From Pseudomonas sp. Irchel s3b2 (GTDB lineage: Bacteria > Pseudomonadota > Gammaproteobacteria > Pseudomonadales > Pseudomonadaceae), in contig NZ_FYEB01000003.1 of assembly GCF_900187445.1 (NCBI RefSeq), positions 62,001 through 126,000 on the forward strand: 64,000 nucleotides of DNA, written 5' to 3'. The position numbers were made by a program, and so were the translations under genes. This document shows positions 9,256 to 18,022 of this stretch, piece by piece. The stretch's first letter is position 1. Each line of letters opens with the position of its first letter. Under the pieces are notes generated by a model. It was not told where the DNA came from and searched no databases. It saw nothing but the letters and a program-made list of their open reading frames with translations.

Positions 9256-9297
9256 AGGCCGGCAAAGCTGCATCAATATTCAGGTAAGAGGTCAAAG

Positions 9298-10821
9298 ATG
9301 TCCCAGGCTGAAAAAATCGTTATCGCCGACGCCCCGTTGCGTTGGCAGGATGTGGTCGCAGTCGCTCGTCACGGCGCACAGCTCGAGCTGTCGCCCCAGA
9401 TCTGGGCGCGGATCGAGAATGCCCAGGCGATCGTCCAGCGCATCGTCGCCAGCGGCGAGCGTGCCTACGGCGTCAACACCGGCTTGGGCGCCTTGTGCAA
9501 CGTCTCGCTCAAAGGCGAGCAACTCAGCCAACTGTCGCGCAACACCTTGCTCAGTCACGCCTGTGGCGTCGGCGCGCCATTGGCCGATGAACAGACCCGC
9601 GCAATCATCTGCGCCGCTATTCGCAACTATAGCCATGGCAAATCCGGCATTCATCGCCGGGTGGTCGAAGCCCTGCTGGCGCTACTCAATCGCGGCATCA
9701 CCCCGCAAGTGCCGTCCCAGGGTTCGGTGGGCTACCTGACTCACATGGCCCATATCGGAATCACGCTGCTGGGTGTCGGCAATGTCAGCTATCGCGGGCA
9801 GATCGTTTCCGCGCAGCAAGCCTTGGCCGAAGAAGGTCTGCAACCGGTTCAGTTGGGCGCAAAAGATGGCTTGTGCCTGGTCAATGGCACGCCGTGCATG
9901 ACCGGCCTCAGCTGTTTGGCACTCGCCGATGCCACGCGTCTGGTGCAGTGGGCCGACGTGATTGGTGCCATGAGCTTCGAAGCCCAGCGCGGCCAGATTG
10001 CCGCGTTCGACGCCGAGATCATCGCGTTCAAGCCTCACCCGGGCATGCAGCAGGTTGGTATCAATCTGCGGGCATTGCTCGAGGGCAGTGAAGTGATTGC
10101 CAGCAGCAAAGGTATTCGCACTCAGGATGCGTTGAGCATCCGTTCGATCCCGCAAGTCCACGGCGCCGCTCGCGATCAACTTGAGCACGCGAAAAAGCAG
10201 ATCGAAACCGAACTCAACTCTGTCACCGACAACCCGATGCTGCTGGGCACGCCGGACAACTTCCGGGTGGTGTCCCAGGCCAACCCGCACGGTCAGTCAG
10301 TGGCATTGGCGGCGGATTTGCTGGCGATTGCCATGGCCGAAATCGGCTCCATCGCCGAGCGTCGCCTGGACCGTTTGATCAACCCGCACGTCAGCGGTTT
10401 GCCGGCGTTTCTGGTGGCCAATCCCGGGGTGAATTCCGGGATGATGATCGTGCAATACGTTGCCGCTTCCCTGTGTGCGGAAAACCGCCAGTTGGCGCAA
10501 CCGGCGGTGCTCGATAATTACGTCACTTCGGGCTTGCAGGAAGACCACTTGAGCATGGGCACCAATGCGGCGCTGAAGCTGCATCGAGCGTTGGAAAACT
10601 GTACGCAGATTCTCGCGATTGAATATTTGCTGGCATCCCAGGCGTTTGAATTCCTCAAAGAGCAACGCTTTGGCGCTGGCACCGATACCGCGTGGCGTCT
10701 GCTGCGCGAGCGAGTCCCGGCCTACGACCAGGATCGCTGGCTGGCACCGGACATCGCCGCCGCTGCCAGTGTTTTGAAAGATTCAAATTTGCTGCACAAG
10801 GCGTTACCAAACCTCAATTGA
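9298..10821 (+). CDS. hutH1: Histidase-like aromatic amino-acid lyase lacking the MIO triad (HutH1)
   Basis: A 507-residue member of the histidine/phenylalanine ammonia-lyase family. It starts at ATG 9298 after AGAGG. Active enzymes make the MIO electrophile from Ala-Ser-Gly in [14 protein letters not shown]. Here the chain reads [11 protein letters not shown] (residues 142-152): the downstream LxxxAH register fits only if three residues, ASG, are absent. The reading frame is intact. Tyr57 (of YGVNTG), the His of LLSHA, Asn196, Gln276, Arg282 and the Glu of LQEDHLSMG are kept, but the catalytic Tyr of QDPYS is Leu279. It therefore cannot form MIO in the usual way. It sits beside the normal histidase hutH2. 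It may be a pseudoenzyme, a partner of HutH2, or an enzyme of another kind; P. fluorescens work names hutH2 as the working histidase. Confidence 0.9.
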   Translation: MSQAEKIVIADAPLRWQDVVAVARHGAQLELSPQIWARIENAQAIVQRIVASGERAYGVNTGLGALCNVSLKGEQLSQLSRNTLLSHACGVGAPLADEQTRAIICAAIRNYSHGKSGIHRRVVEALLALLNRGITPQVPSQGSVGYLTHMAHIGITLLGVGNVSYRGQIVSAQQALAEEGLQPVQLGAKDGLCLVNGTPCMTGLSCLALADATRLVQWADVIGAMSFEAQRGQIAAFDAEIIAFKPHPGMQQVGINLRALLEGSEVIASSKGIRTQDALSIRSIPQVHGAARDQLEHAKKQIETELNSVTDNPMLLGTPDNFRVVSQANPHGQSVALAADLLAIAMAEIGSIAERRLDRLINPHVSGLPAFLVANPGVNSGMMIVQYVAASLCAENRQLAQPAVLDNYVTSGLQEDHLSMGTNAALKLHRALENCTQILAIEYLLASQAFEFLKEQRFGAGTDTAWRLLRERVPAYDQDRWLAPDIAAAASVLKDSNLLHKALPNLN

Positions 10822-10906
10822 TTCCACAACACCAGCGTGCCAAGGCGCGGCTCCCCAAAAGGCAGACGCGACGGACAACGGACATCTCCGGAGCGTCTGG
10901 TGAGTT

Positions 10907-10914
10907 AATAACAA
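10907..10914 (+). promoter_or_regulatory. Crc/Hfq catabolite-activity motif before hutH2
   Basis: AATAACAA matches the AANAANAA target bound by Hfq-Crc in pseudomonad mRNAs. It lies 7 nt before the AAAAGGAG ribosome-binding site of hutH2, where binding would hinder translation when preferred carbon sources are present. Confidence 0.55.
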
Positions 10915-10934
10915 ACTCTCAAAAGGAGCACAAA

Positions 10935-12467
10935 ATGACTGCGCTTAACCTGATTCCCGGCCAACTGAGCCTTGCCCAACTGCGTGATGTTTATCAGCAA
11001 CCGGTCAAAATCACCCTCGACAACAGTGCTTCGAGCCAGATCGAAGCCAGTGTCGCCTGCGTGGAACAGATCCTCGCCGAGAACCGCACCGCTTACGGCA
11101 TCAATACCGGTTTCGGCCTGCTGGCTTCGACCCGCATCGCCAGCGAAGACTTGGAAAACCTCCAGCGCTCGCTGGTGCTGTCCCATGCCGCCGGTGTCGG
11201 CGAGCCGATCAGCGATGCCTTGGTGCGGCTGGTCATGGTGCTCAAGGTCAACAGCCTGAGCCGTGGTTTCTCTGGCATTCGTCGCCAGGTGATCGACGCA
11301 CTGATCGCGCTGATCAATGCCGAGGTTTACCCGCACATTCCATTGAAAGGTTCGGTCGGCGCGTCAGGCGATTTGGCGCCATTGGCGCACATGTCGCTGG
11401 TGCTGCTGGGCGAAGGCAAGGCGCGCTACAAGGGCGAATGGCTGCCAGCGACCGAAGCGCTGAAAGTTGCCGGTCTGACTCCGCTGACCCTGGCCGCGAA
11501 AGAAGGTCTGGCGCTGCTCAACGGTACTCAGGTTTCCACCGCTTACGCTCTGCGTGGCTTGTTCGAAGGCGAAGATCTGTTCGCCGGTGCCGTAGCGCTG
11601 GGCGCCCTGACCGTCGAAGCGGTATTGGGCTCGCGCTCGCCGTTCGACGCACGCATTCATGCCGCTCGTGGCCAGAAAGGCCAGATCGATGCCGCTGCCG
11701 CTTACCGCGACCTGCTGGGCGAGCGCAGCGAAGTGTCCGACTCGCACCAGAATTGCGAAAAGGTCCAGGATCCGTACTCCCTGCGCTGCCAGCCGCAAGT
11801 TATGGGCGCCTGCCTGACCCAGTTCCGTCAGGCCGCCGAAGTGCTCGCCATCGAAGCCAACGCCGTTTCGGACAACCCGCTGGTATTCGCCGCTGAAGGC
11901 GATGTGATCTCCGGCGGTAACTTCCACGCCGAACCGGTGGCCATGGCCGCCGACAACATGGCCCTGGCCATCGCCGAAATCGGTTCGCTGAGCGAGCGTC
12001 GTATCTCGTTGATGATGGACAAGCACATGTCGCAACTGCCGCCATTCCTGGTGGCCAATGGTGGTGTGAACTCCGGCTTCATGATCGCCCAAGTGACCGC
12101 GGCGGCACTGGCCAGCGAGAACAAGGCGCTGTCTCATCCGCACTCGGTGGACAGTTTGCCGACGTCGGCCAACCAAGAGGACCATGTGTCCATGGCTCCG
12201 GCAGCGGGCAAGCGTCTGTGGGAAATGGCGGAAAACACGCGTGGAGTTCTGGCGGTGGAATGGCTGGCGGCGGCTCAGGGCCTGGACCTGCGTGAAGGTC
12301 TGAAAACCTCGACCAAACTGGAAAAGGTCCGGGCGATTTTGCGGGCTGAAGTGCCGTTTTATGAGAAAGACCGTTTCTTTGCGCCGGACATCAATGCGGC
12401 CAGTGAGTTGTTGGCGACGCGTTGCCTGAATGAACTGGTTACGGCGAAGTTGCTGCCTAGCCTGTAA
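10935..12467 (+). CDS. hutH2: Histidine ammonia-lyase (histidase)
   Basis: Removes ammonia from L-histidine to give urocanate, the first step of the pathway and the source of the HutC inducer. The 510-residue product starts at ATG 10935 after AAAAGGAG. It has the full MIO motif [14 protein letters not shown], with the Ala-Ser-Gly triad near residues 141-144, plus YGINTGFG, the VLSHA His, LLNGTQ, the [11 protein letters not shown] block with catalytic Gln, Tyr and Arg, and NQEDHVSM. The frame stays open upstream to 10692 inside hutH1, but that start has no ribosome site. It follows hutH1 after 113 bp with an A-rich Crc-type motif in the leader. Confidence 0.97.
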   Translation: MTALNLIPGQLSLAQLRDVYQQPVKITLDNSASSQIEASVACVEQILAENRTAYGINTGFGLLASTRIASEDLENLQRSLVLSHAAGVGEPISDALVRLVMVLKVNSLSRGFSGIRRQVIDALIALINAEVYPHIPLKGSVGASGDLAPLAHMSLVLLGEGKARYKGEWLPATEALKVAGLTPLTLAAKEGLALLNGTQVSTAYALRGLFEGEDLFAGAVALGALTVEAVLGSRSPFDARIHAARGQKGQIDAAAAYRDLLGERSEVSDSHQNCEKVQDPYSLRCQPQVMGACLTQFRQAAEVLAIEANAVSDNPLVFAAEGDVISGGNFHAEPVAMAADNMALAIAEIGSLSERRISLMMDKHMSQLPPFLVANGGVNSGFMIAQVTAAALASENKALSHPHSVDSLPTSANQEDHVSMAPAAGKRLWEMAENTRGVLAVEWLAAAQGLDLREGLKTSTKLEKVRAILRAEVPFYEKDRFFAPDINAASELLATRCLNELVTAKLLPSL

Positions 12468-12482
12468 CGGCTCCTTCTCTGA

Positions 12483-12514
12483 TGATCGTTCCCACGCGGA
12501 GCGTGGGAACGATC
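12483..12514. repeat. Solo GATCGTTCCCACGC palindrome between hutH2 and hutT
   Basis: GATCGTTCCCACGC and its reverse complement GCGTGGGAACGATC face each other with almost no loop. It is a single arm of the larger structured element found at 35247-35356 and 43307-43421. It could be a transcript-end hairpin after hutH2; there is no T run. Confidence 0.8.
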
Positions 12515-12521
12515 AGTCGCC

Positions 12522-12532
12522 AATAAAAATAA
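12522..12532 (+). promoter_or_regulatory. Crc/Hfq catabolite-activity motif before hutT
   Basis: AATAAAAATAA contains two overlapping AANAANAA matches and ends 3 nt before the AAGGA ribosome-binding site of hutT. This suggests that histidine uptake is repressed at translation by Hfq-Crc, as reported for hut genes in fluorescent pseudomonads. Confidence 0.55.
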
Positions 12533-12545
12533 TTAAGGACGAGAA

Positions 12546-13955
12546 ATGCAACAGCCAGCAAAAGGTTTGAAACGCGGGCTCTCTGCCCGACATATTCGCT
12601 TCATGGCGCTGGGGTCGGCTATCGGCACCGGGCTGTTCTACGGTTCTGCCTCGGCCATTCAAATGGCCGGGCCGGCGGTACTGCTCGCTTACCTGATCGG
12701 TGGCGCGGCGGTGTTCATGGTCATGCGCGCCCTCGGTGAGATGGCGGTGCACAACCCGGTGGCCGGCTCTTTCGGCCAGTACGCCAGTACCTACCTGGGG
12801 CCGATGGCGGGCTTCATCCTCGGTTGGACCTACGCCTTCGAAATGGTCATCGTCGGCATGGCAGACGTCACCGCGTTCGGTATTTACATGGGCTTCTGGT
12901 TTCCGGAAGTCGACCGCTGGATCTGGGTGTTGGGCATCGTTTCGGTGGTCGGTGGCTTGAACCTGTGCAACGTCAAAGTCTTCGGTGAAATGGAGTTCTG
13001 GTTGTCGCTGCTCAAGGTCGCGGCCATCGTTGCGATGATCCTGGGTGGCTTCGGCATCATGCTGTTCGGTATCAGCACCGCGCCCGGCGCCCAGGCGACC
13101 GACATCAGCAATCTCTGGAGCCATGGCGGCTTCATGCCCAATGGCGTGGGTGGCCTGATTGCATCGTTTGCGGTGGTGATGTTTGCCTTTGGCGGCATTG
13201 AAATCATCGGCGTAACGGCTGGTGAAGCCAAAGACCCACAGCGCGTGCTGCCGCGGGCGATCAATGCCGTACCGTTGCGTATTCTGCTGTTCTACGTGTT
13301 GACGATGTTCGTACTGATGTCGATTTTTCCATGGCAGCAGATTGGCAGTCAGGGCAGTCCGTTCGTGCAGATTTTCGACAACCTCGGGATCAGTTCGGCG
13401 GCGACCATTCTCAATATCGTGGTGATCTCGGCGGCGGTGTCGGCCATCAACAGTGACATCTTCGGCGCTGGCCGGATGATGTACGGACTGGCCCAGCAAG
13501 GACATGCACCCAAAGGCTTCGCTCGCCTGTCGGGCAATGGCGTGCCATGGATGACCGTGGTGGTGATGAGTGCCGCGCTGCTGCTGGGCGTGCTGCTGAA
13601 CTACCTGATTCCGGAAAACGTCTTTCTGTTGATCGCCTCCGTCGCGACGTTTGCCACGGTGTGGGTCTGGCTGATGATTCTGTTCACCCAGGTGGCCATG
13701 CGTCGCTCCATGAATGCCGAGCAGGTCGCCCAACTGAAATTCCCGGTGCCGTTCTGGCCTTACGCGCCGATGGCGGCGATTGCCTTCATGCTGTTCATTT
13801 TCGGCGTGCTGGGCTATTTCCCGAATACCCAGGCGGCGCTGATCGTCGGCATAGTCTGGATCGTGCTGCTGGTGCTGGCCTACCTGATATGGGTGAAACC
13901 GGCGGCAGGTCAGGCAGCCTTGGTAGCGCGCGATCCTGTTTTTTCTCATCGATAA
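12546..13955 (+). CDS. hutT: Histidine permease HutT (APC family)
   Basis: A 469-residue inner-membrane amino-acid transporter of the APC superfamily, related to ProY and LysP type carriers. The N terminus [27 protein letters not shown] is the family hallmark of TM1, and [19 protein letters not shown] the conserved TM6 and loop. About twelve hydrophobic segments can be traced. Its position between the histidase and hutI genes supports histidine as substrate, as shown for the P. fluorescens and P. putida counterparts. hutI follows after 17 bp. Confidence 0.93.
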   Translation: MQQPAKGLKRGLSARHIRFMALGSAIGTGLFYGSASAIQMAGPAVLLAYLIGGAAVFMVMRALGEMAVHNPVAGSFGQYASTYLGPMAGFILGWTYAFEMVIVGMADVTAFGIYMGFWFPEVDRWIWVLGIVSVVGGLNLCNVKVFGEMEFWLSLLKVAAIVAMILGGFGIMLFGISTAPGAQATDISNLWSHGGFMPNGVGGLIASFAVVMFAFGGIEIIGVTAGEAKDPQRVLPRAINAVPLRILLFYVLTMFVLMSIFPWQQIGSQGSPFVQIFDNLGISSAATILNIVVISAAVSAINSDIFGAGRMMYGLAQQGHAPKGFARLSGNGVPWMTVVVMSAALLLGVLLNYLIPENVFLLIASVATFATVWVWLMILFTQVAMRRSMNAEQVAQLKFPVPFWPYAPMAAIAFMLFIFGVLGYFPNTQAALIVGIVWIVLLVLAYLIWVKPAAGQAALVARDPVFSHR

Positions 13956-13972
13956 CCTAACGGAGACCAAGG

Positions 13973-15178
13973 ATGAAAACGCTCTGGCAACATTGCCACG
14001 TCGCAACCATGGCGCAAGGCGTCTACTCGATCATCGAGGACGCGGCCATCGTGACGTCAGGTGCGCACATTGAGTGGATTGGTCCGCGCGGCGAACTGCC
14101 GTCAGGCGAGTACCCGGCAGTCAATGATCTTAAAGGGGCCTGGGTGACTCCGGGCCTGATCGACTGCCACACCCACACGGTGTTCGGCGGCAACCGCAGC
14201 GGTGAATTCGAGCAACGCCTGCAAGGCGTCAGCTATGCGGAAATCGCCGCCGCCGGCGGTGGCATTGCCAGCACCGTGCGCGCCACTCGCGCATCATCCG
14301 AAGACGAGTTGTTCGCCAGCGCCGCCAAGCGCCTGAAGAGCCTGATGCGCGACGGCGTGACCACGGTCGAGATGAAGTCCGGTTACGGTCTGGATCTGGC
14401 CAGCGAGCGCAAAATCCTGCGAGTGATCCGCCGTCTCGGCGCCGAGCTGCCAGTCAGCGTGCGCAGCACCTGCCTGGCGGCCCACGCCTTGCCGCCGGAA
14501 TACGCGGACCGAGCCGATGCTTACATCGATCACATCTGCAGCGAAATGCTCCCGGCCCTGGCGGCTGAAGGGCTGGTGGATGCGGTGGACGCTTTCTGCG
14601 AATACCTGGCGTTTTCGCCGGAGCAGGTCGAACGGGTTTTTGTCGTCGCGCAGAACCTCGGTTTGCCAGTGAAGCTGCATGCCGAGCAATTGTCGTCGCT
14701 GCACGGTTCGAGCCTGGCGGCGCGTTATCACGCACTGTCCGCCGATCATCTGGAATTCATGACCGAAGACGACGCCATCGCCATGGCCAAGTCCGGCACC
14801 GTCGCGGTGTTGTTGCCCGGCGCGTTTTACTTCCTGCGGGAAACCCAATTGCCGCCGATGGAAGCCCTGCGCAAACACGGCGTAAAAATCGCCATCGCCA
14901 GCGACCTCAATCCCGGTACTTCACCGGCGCTGTCGTTGCGCTTGATGCTGAACATGGCCTGCACCTGCTTTCGCATGACCCCGGAAGAAGCATTGGCTGG
15001 CGCAACGATTCACGCCGCCACCGCGCTGGGCATGGGCGAGACTCACGGTTCGCTGGAAGCCGGCAAAATCGCAGACTTCGTCGCCTGGCAAATCGATCGT
15101 CCGGCCGACCTGTCGTATTGGCTGGGCGGCGACCTGGAAAAACGCGTCGTGCGTCACGGCGTCGAAACAAGCGTTTAG
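13973..15178 (+). CDS. hutI: Imidazolonepropionase
   Basis: Opens the ring of 4-imidazolone-5-propionate to give N-formimidoyl-L-glutamate. The 401-residue amidohydrolase carries the metal motif [12 protein letters not shown] (His66, His68), the KLHAEQ His, SADHLEF and ASDLNPGT with the Asp ligand. Length and motif order match known HutI. It starts at ATG 13973 after GGAGACCAAGG and is followed within 10 bp by hutG, so the two form the tail of the operon. Confidence 0.97.
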   Translation: MKTLWQHCHVATMAQGVYSIIEDAAIVTSGAHIEWIGPRGELPSGEYPAVNDLKGAWVTPGLIDCHTHTVFGGNRSGEFEQRLQGVSYAEIAAAGGGIASTVRATRASSEDELFASAAKRLKSLMRDGVTTVEMKSGYGLDLASERKILRVIRRLGAELPVSVRSTCLAAHALPPEYADRADAYIDHICSEMLPALAAEGLVDAVDAFCEYLAFSPEQVERVFVVAQNLGLPVKLHAEQLSSLHGSSLAARYHALSADHLEFMTEDDAIAMAKSGTVAVLLPGAFYFLRETQLPPMEALRKHGVKIAIASDLNPGTSPALSLRLMLNMACTCFRMTPEEALAGATIHAATALGMGETHGSLEAGKIADFVAWQIDRPADLSYWLGGDLEKRVVRHGVETSV

Positions 15179-15188
15179 GAGAGCAGTT

Positions 15189-15992
15189 GTGGATAAGGTT
15201 CTGAACTTCCAACAAGGCCGCGTGCCGCTGCTGATCAGCATGCCCCACGCTGGCCTGCGCCTGACTCCGGCGGTCGAAGCCGGGTTGATCCCCGACGCGA
15301 AAAGCCTGCCGGACACCGATTGGCACATCCCAAGGCTTTACGAATTCGCCGCCGAGCTGGGCGCCAGCACTCTGGCAGCCGAGTACTCGCGGTTTGTCAT
15401 CGATTTGAACCGACCGTCCGACGACAAGCCTTTATATGTCGGCGCCACCACCGGTCTGTATCCGGCGACACTGTTCGACGGTATTCCATTGTTCCGCGAA
15501 GGGCTGGAACCATCGGCGGCAGAACGAGCGACTTATCTGGAGCAGATCTGGACGCCTTATCACCGGACCTTGCAGGAGGAACTGGCACGGCTGAAAGCCG
15601 AATTCGGCTACGCGCTGCTATTCGATGCGCACTCGATCCGCTCGATCATCCCGCACCTGTTTGACGGCAAATTGCCTGACTTCAACCTCGGCACCTTCAA
15701 TGGCGCCAGTTGCGATCCACAATTGGCCAGCCAACTGGAAGCCATCTGCGCACGGCATGGCGATTACAGCCATGTGCTGAACGGTCGCTTCAAGGGCGGG
15801 CACATCACCCGGCATTACGGCAACCCGGCCGAGAACATCCATGCCGTGCAACTGGAGTTGGGTCAGTGCACGTACATGGAAGAGTTCGAGCCATTCCGCT
15901 ATCGCCCGGACCTGGCGGCGCCGACGCAAGTAGTGCTCAGGGAATTGCTGCAAGGGTTGTTGGCGTGGGGGCAGCGACAGTATTTGAAGTGA
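15189..15992 (+). CDS. hutG: N-formylglutamate deformylase (amidohydrolase)
   Basis: Cleaves N-formyl-L-glutamate to glutamate and formate, the last step of the pathway. The 267-residue product begins at GTG 15189 after TTAGGAGAG. Family marks are LLISMPHAGLRLTP, DTDWHIPRLYEF, the RFVIDLNRP motif, LLFDAHSIRSIIPHLFDGKLPD and RFKGGHITRHYGNP, which provide the metal and substrate contacts. It closes the hut gene group; a long hairpin without a T run follows at 16056. Confidence 0.96.
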   Translation: MDKVLNFQQGRVPLLISMPHAGLRLTPAVEAGLIPDAKSLPDTDWHIPRLYEFAAELGASTLAAEYSRFVIDLNRPSDDKPLYVGATTGLYPATLFDGIPLFREGLEPSAAERATYLEQIWTPYHRTLQEELARLKAEFGYALLFDAHSIRSIIPHLFDGKLPDFNLGTFNGASCDPQLASQLEAICARHGDYSHVLNGRFKGGHITRHYGNPAENIHAVQLELGQCTYMEEFEPFRYRPDLAAPTQVVLRELLQGLLAWGQRQYLK

Positions 15993-16055
15993 CAAGGGAG
16001 CTGTGCAGTCGCTTGTTTGTTCTGCGCACGGTTGCGCCACGATGTAGCTGATTCA

Positions 16056-16096
16056 ATGTTCAAAGGGCTGCCTAAAATAGGTAGTCCTTTGAACAT
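16056..16096. terminator. Long perfect-armed hairpin after hutG (no T run)
   Basis: The arms ATGTTCAAAGG (16056-16066) and CCTTTGAACAT (16086-16096) are perfect complements, and the inner bases continue pairing (GCTGCCTA with TAGGTAGT, two G-U), giving a stem of about 19 bp with a four-base loop. It lies between the convergent hutG and the small gene at 16157. It may end both transcripts with Rho help, or be a decayed mobile palindrome. Confidence 0.5.
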
Positions 16097-16156
16097 GGCG
16101 GGTAACAATATACTGGAAGCTGCTCTTGTCTGGGGGGGCAATAAAGTCTCGACTTA

Positions 16157-16426
16157 TTAGCCCTTTAATGCACAGGAATATACTTCCGTGACCGGGGCGC
16201 GCGAAGTTGCATATTTGGCTTTTAGTTTGCTTTTTGCGTCGTCTTCTGAGGAAGCTTGAATATCCATTTTGATTTTTTGCGACTTGGTGGGATCTGTTTC
16301 TTGGCTCATTGTAAAGCTACAGCTATATGTCTGATCTCCAGCAAAGGCGTGAGCGGGCAGTGCACAGAGGTAGATCAATGCCAGCGACCCGAGGCAGTGT
16401 TTGAATGATTTGGTATTGAAGTTCAT
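16157..16426 (-). CDS. Small secreted protein of unknown function
   Basis: An 89-residue reading frame starting at ATG 16426 with AAGGAT upstream (16434-16439). Residues 1 to about 28 look like a signal peptide: MNFNTKSFK, a hydrophobic run, then LPAHAFAG. The mature part is small and polar, with two Cys in matching YSC contexts (TYSCSF near the start and VYSCALKG at the end) that could form one disulfide. Codon use is richer in A and T than in the neighbours, and the gene sits alone on the minus strand between hutG and a REP pair. I do not recognise the family. An upstream in-frame start at 16498 lacks a ribosome site. Confidence 0.65.
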   Translation of the reverse strand: MNFNTKSFKHCLGSLALIYLCALPAHAFAGDQTYSCSFTMSQETDPTKSQKIKMDIQASSEDDAKSKLKAKYATSRAPVTEVYSCALKG

Positions 16427-16867
16427 CGCTATATCCTTATAGAAGTATCGGTTTGAAGTTCTATTTATCTCTTTTTGTTGATGGGGGTCAACTGTCATAT
16501 CTGATAGGTCTAAATGGTTTTTATAGTTGTTTTCAGTTGATGGCTTTTTCTTGTGCGATTTTAATTATTTGGGCTGCCGGTTATAAATACCAGCAGCTCG
16601 CCCGGGGGCAACAGCGTTACAAAAGCATGAGATCAAAAGATCGCAGCCTGCGGCAGCTCCTACATGGGGTTTTCGGTGCGCGCATATCCTGCGTTGGAAT
16701 ACGCTCCTGTAGGAGCTGCCGCAGGCTGCGATCTTTTCGGGCTGTCGCCACTGTGCAAATCTCGGTCGCCACAGTTCACTTTTACCCTCTCGACGCTGCG
16801 TAATGTTCTGGGCACGGTGCATGAAGACACCGGCCCTCACAATAATCTGCCGCACGAGACTCTCCCG
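16427..16867. other. Intergenic region with AT-rich part and a REP pair
   Basis: A 441-bp stretch without a convincing gene. The left half (16427-16600) is AT-rich and must hold the promoter of the small secreted protein; the right half holds a REP pair of a separate family (16635-16737) and the leader of the binding-protein gene. The open frame 16453-16803 has no ribosome site and runs through the repeat, so I reject it. Confidence 0.6.
16635..16737. repeat. REP pair, GATCGCAGCCTGCGGCAGC family
   Basis: Two perfect inverted 29-bp copies (16635-16663 and 16709-16737) with core GCAGCCTGCGGCAGCTCC flank 45 bp. The core differs from the common REP of this window, so at least two REP lineages are present. 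Confidence 0.85.
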
Positions 16868-17815
16868 ATGAAAAGACTGTTCACCCGCTGTCTCTCAATC
16901 CTCTGCGGCACGGCTCTTCTGAGCACCAGCGTTCTGGCCGGTGACGACCCATCCTGCAAGACCGTACGCATGGGCGTGGTCAACTGGACCGATGTGATCG
17001 CCACCAGTGGCATGGCTGACGTGTTGCTCAACGGCCTTGGCTACGAAAGCAAGCAAACCAGCGCGGTGCAGCAAATCATCTTTGCCGGCATCCGCGACAA
17101 ACGCCTCGATATCTTCCTCGGTTACTGGAAACCGGCGATGGACAAAAACATCGCGCCGTTCGTGGCCGCCAATCAAGTGAAGGTCATGGACAAACCGAGC
17201 CTGGCCGACGCCCAAGCGACGCTCGCCGTGCCTGACTACGTGGCTGCCGCCGGCCTGAAAACCTTCGCTGACATCGCCAGATTCAAGGACCGGCTCGGCG
17301 GCAAGATCTACGGCATCGAGCCGGGCAGCGGTGCTAACACCACGATCAAAACCATGATCGAGACCAATCACTTTGGCCTGAAGGACTTCAAGCTGATCGA
17401 GTCCGGTGAGGCCGGCATGCTCGCCGCCGTGCAGCGGGCGGTCAATCGCAAGGAGTTCGTGGTGTTCGTCGGCTGGACCCCGCATCCGATGAACATCAAC
17501 ATGAACATCGCCTACCTGACCGGCAGCGAAGACGTCTACGGGCCGAACGAAGGCGCGGCGACCGTTTCCACCGTGACTGCACCGGACTATGCCGAGCGCT
17601 GCCCGAACGTGAACCGCCTGCTGGAAAACCTGACCTTTACCGCTGCCCAGGAAAGCCAGTTGATGGTGCCGATCATGGCGCGCAAGACGCCACAGGATGT
17701 CGCCAGGCAATGGCTGCGTGATCATCCGGAAGATCTTCAGCGCTGGCTGGCGGGTGTCAGCAGTTTTGATGGGAAGGAGGGTGTGGCAACCGTTCAGGCC
17801 AGTTTGAAAAACTGA
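16868..17815 (+). CDS. Orphan choline/betaine-type ABC binding protein (ChoX/BetX-like)
   Basis: A 315-residue periplasmic binding protein of the OpuAC family, starting at ATG 16868. Residues 1-24 form a signal peptide (MKRLFTRC, hydrophobic run, SVLAG). The aromatic residues that cage the trimethylammonium group in ChoX can be placed: Trp40 (VVNWTD), Trp87 (GYWKPAMD), Tyr124 (VPDYVA) and Trp203 (GWTPHPMN). No permease or ATPase gene adjoins it. In pseudomonads several binding proteins (BetX, CaiX, CbcX) share one CbcWV core, so this one probably feeds a transporter encoded elsewhere, or possibly HutWV. The exact ligand is open. The upstream in-frame extension runs through a REP and is not coding. 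Confidence 0.85.
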   Translation: MKRLFTRCLSILCGTALLSTSVLAGDDPSCKTVRMGVVNWTDVIATSGMADVLLNGLGYESKQTSAVQQIIFAGIRDKRLDIFLGYWKPAMDKNIAPFVAANQVKVMDKPSLADAQATLAVPDYVAAAGLKTFADIARFKDRLGGKIYGIEPGSGANTTIKTMIETNHFGLKDFKLIESGEAGMLAAVQRAVNRKEFVVFVGWTPHPMNINMNIAYLTGSEDVYGPNEGAATVSTVTAPDYAERCPNVNRLLENLTFTAAQESQLMVPIMARKTPQDVARQWLRDHPEDLQRWLAGVSSFDGKEGVATVQASLKN

Positions 17816-17842
17816 TCACCATTTCTTCGCAAAGTACGCTGT

Positions 17843-17979
17843 CTGTGGCGAGGGAGCTTGCTCCCGCTCGGCGGCGAAGCCGTCGTAAACCCACCTGGTC
17901 GGGTGTATCTGATAAACCTCGGTCGAGTGGTTTGGGGGCTGCTACGCAGCCCAGCGGGAGCAAGCTCCCTCGCCACAGA
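17843..17979. repeat. Inverted repeat pair, GGGAGCTTGCTCCCGC family
   Basis: Inverted copies at about 17843-17867 and 17954-17979 (GTGGCGAGGGAGCTTGCTCC and its complement) enclose about 86 bp that contains two further small dyads (GGCGGCGAAGCCGTCG and GGGGGCTGCTACGCAGCCC). It fills the gap between the binding-protein gene and the esterase. Confidence 0.8.
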
Positions 17980-18022
17980 CTGAGTTCCAATCCCCAACCG
18001 TTTACTGACTGGCTACAGACTC

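Noticed and set aside
16453..16803. 116-codon frame
   Set aside because: Runs through a REP pair and lacks a ribosome site; the composition is not protein-like.
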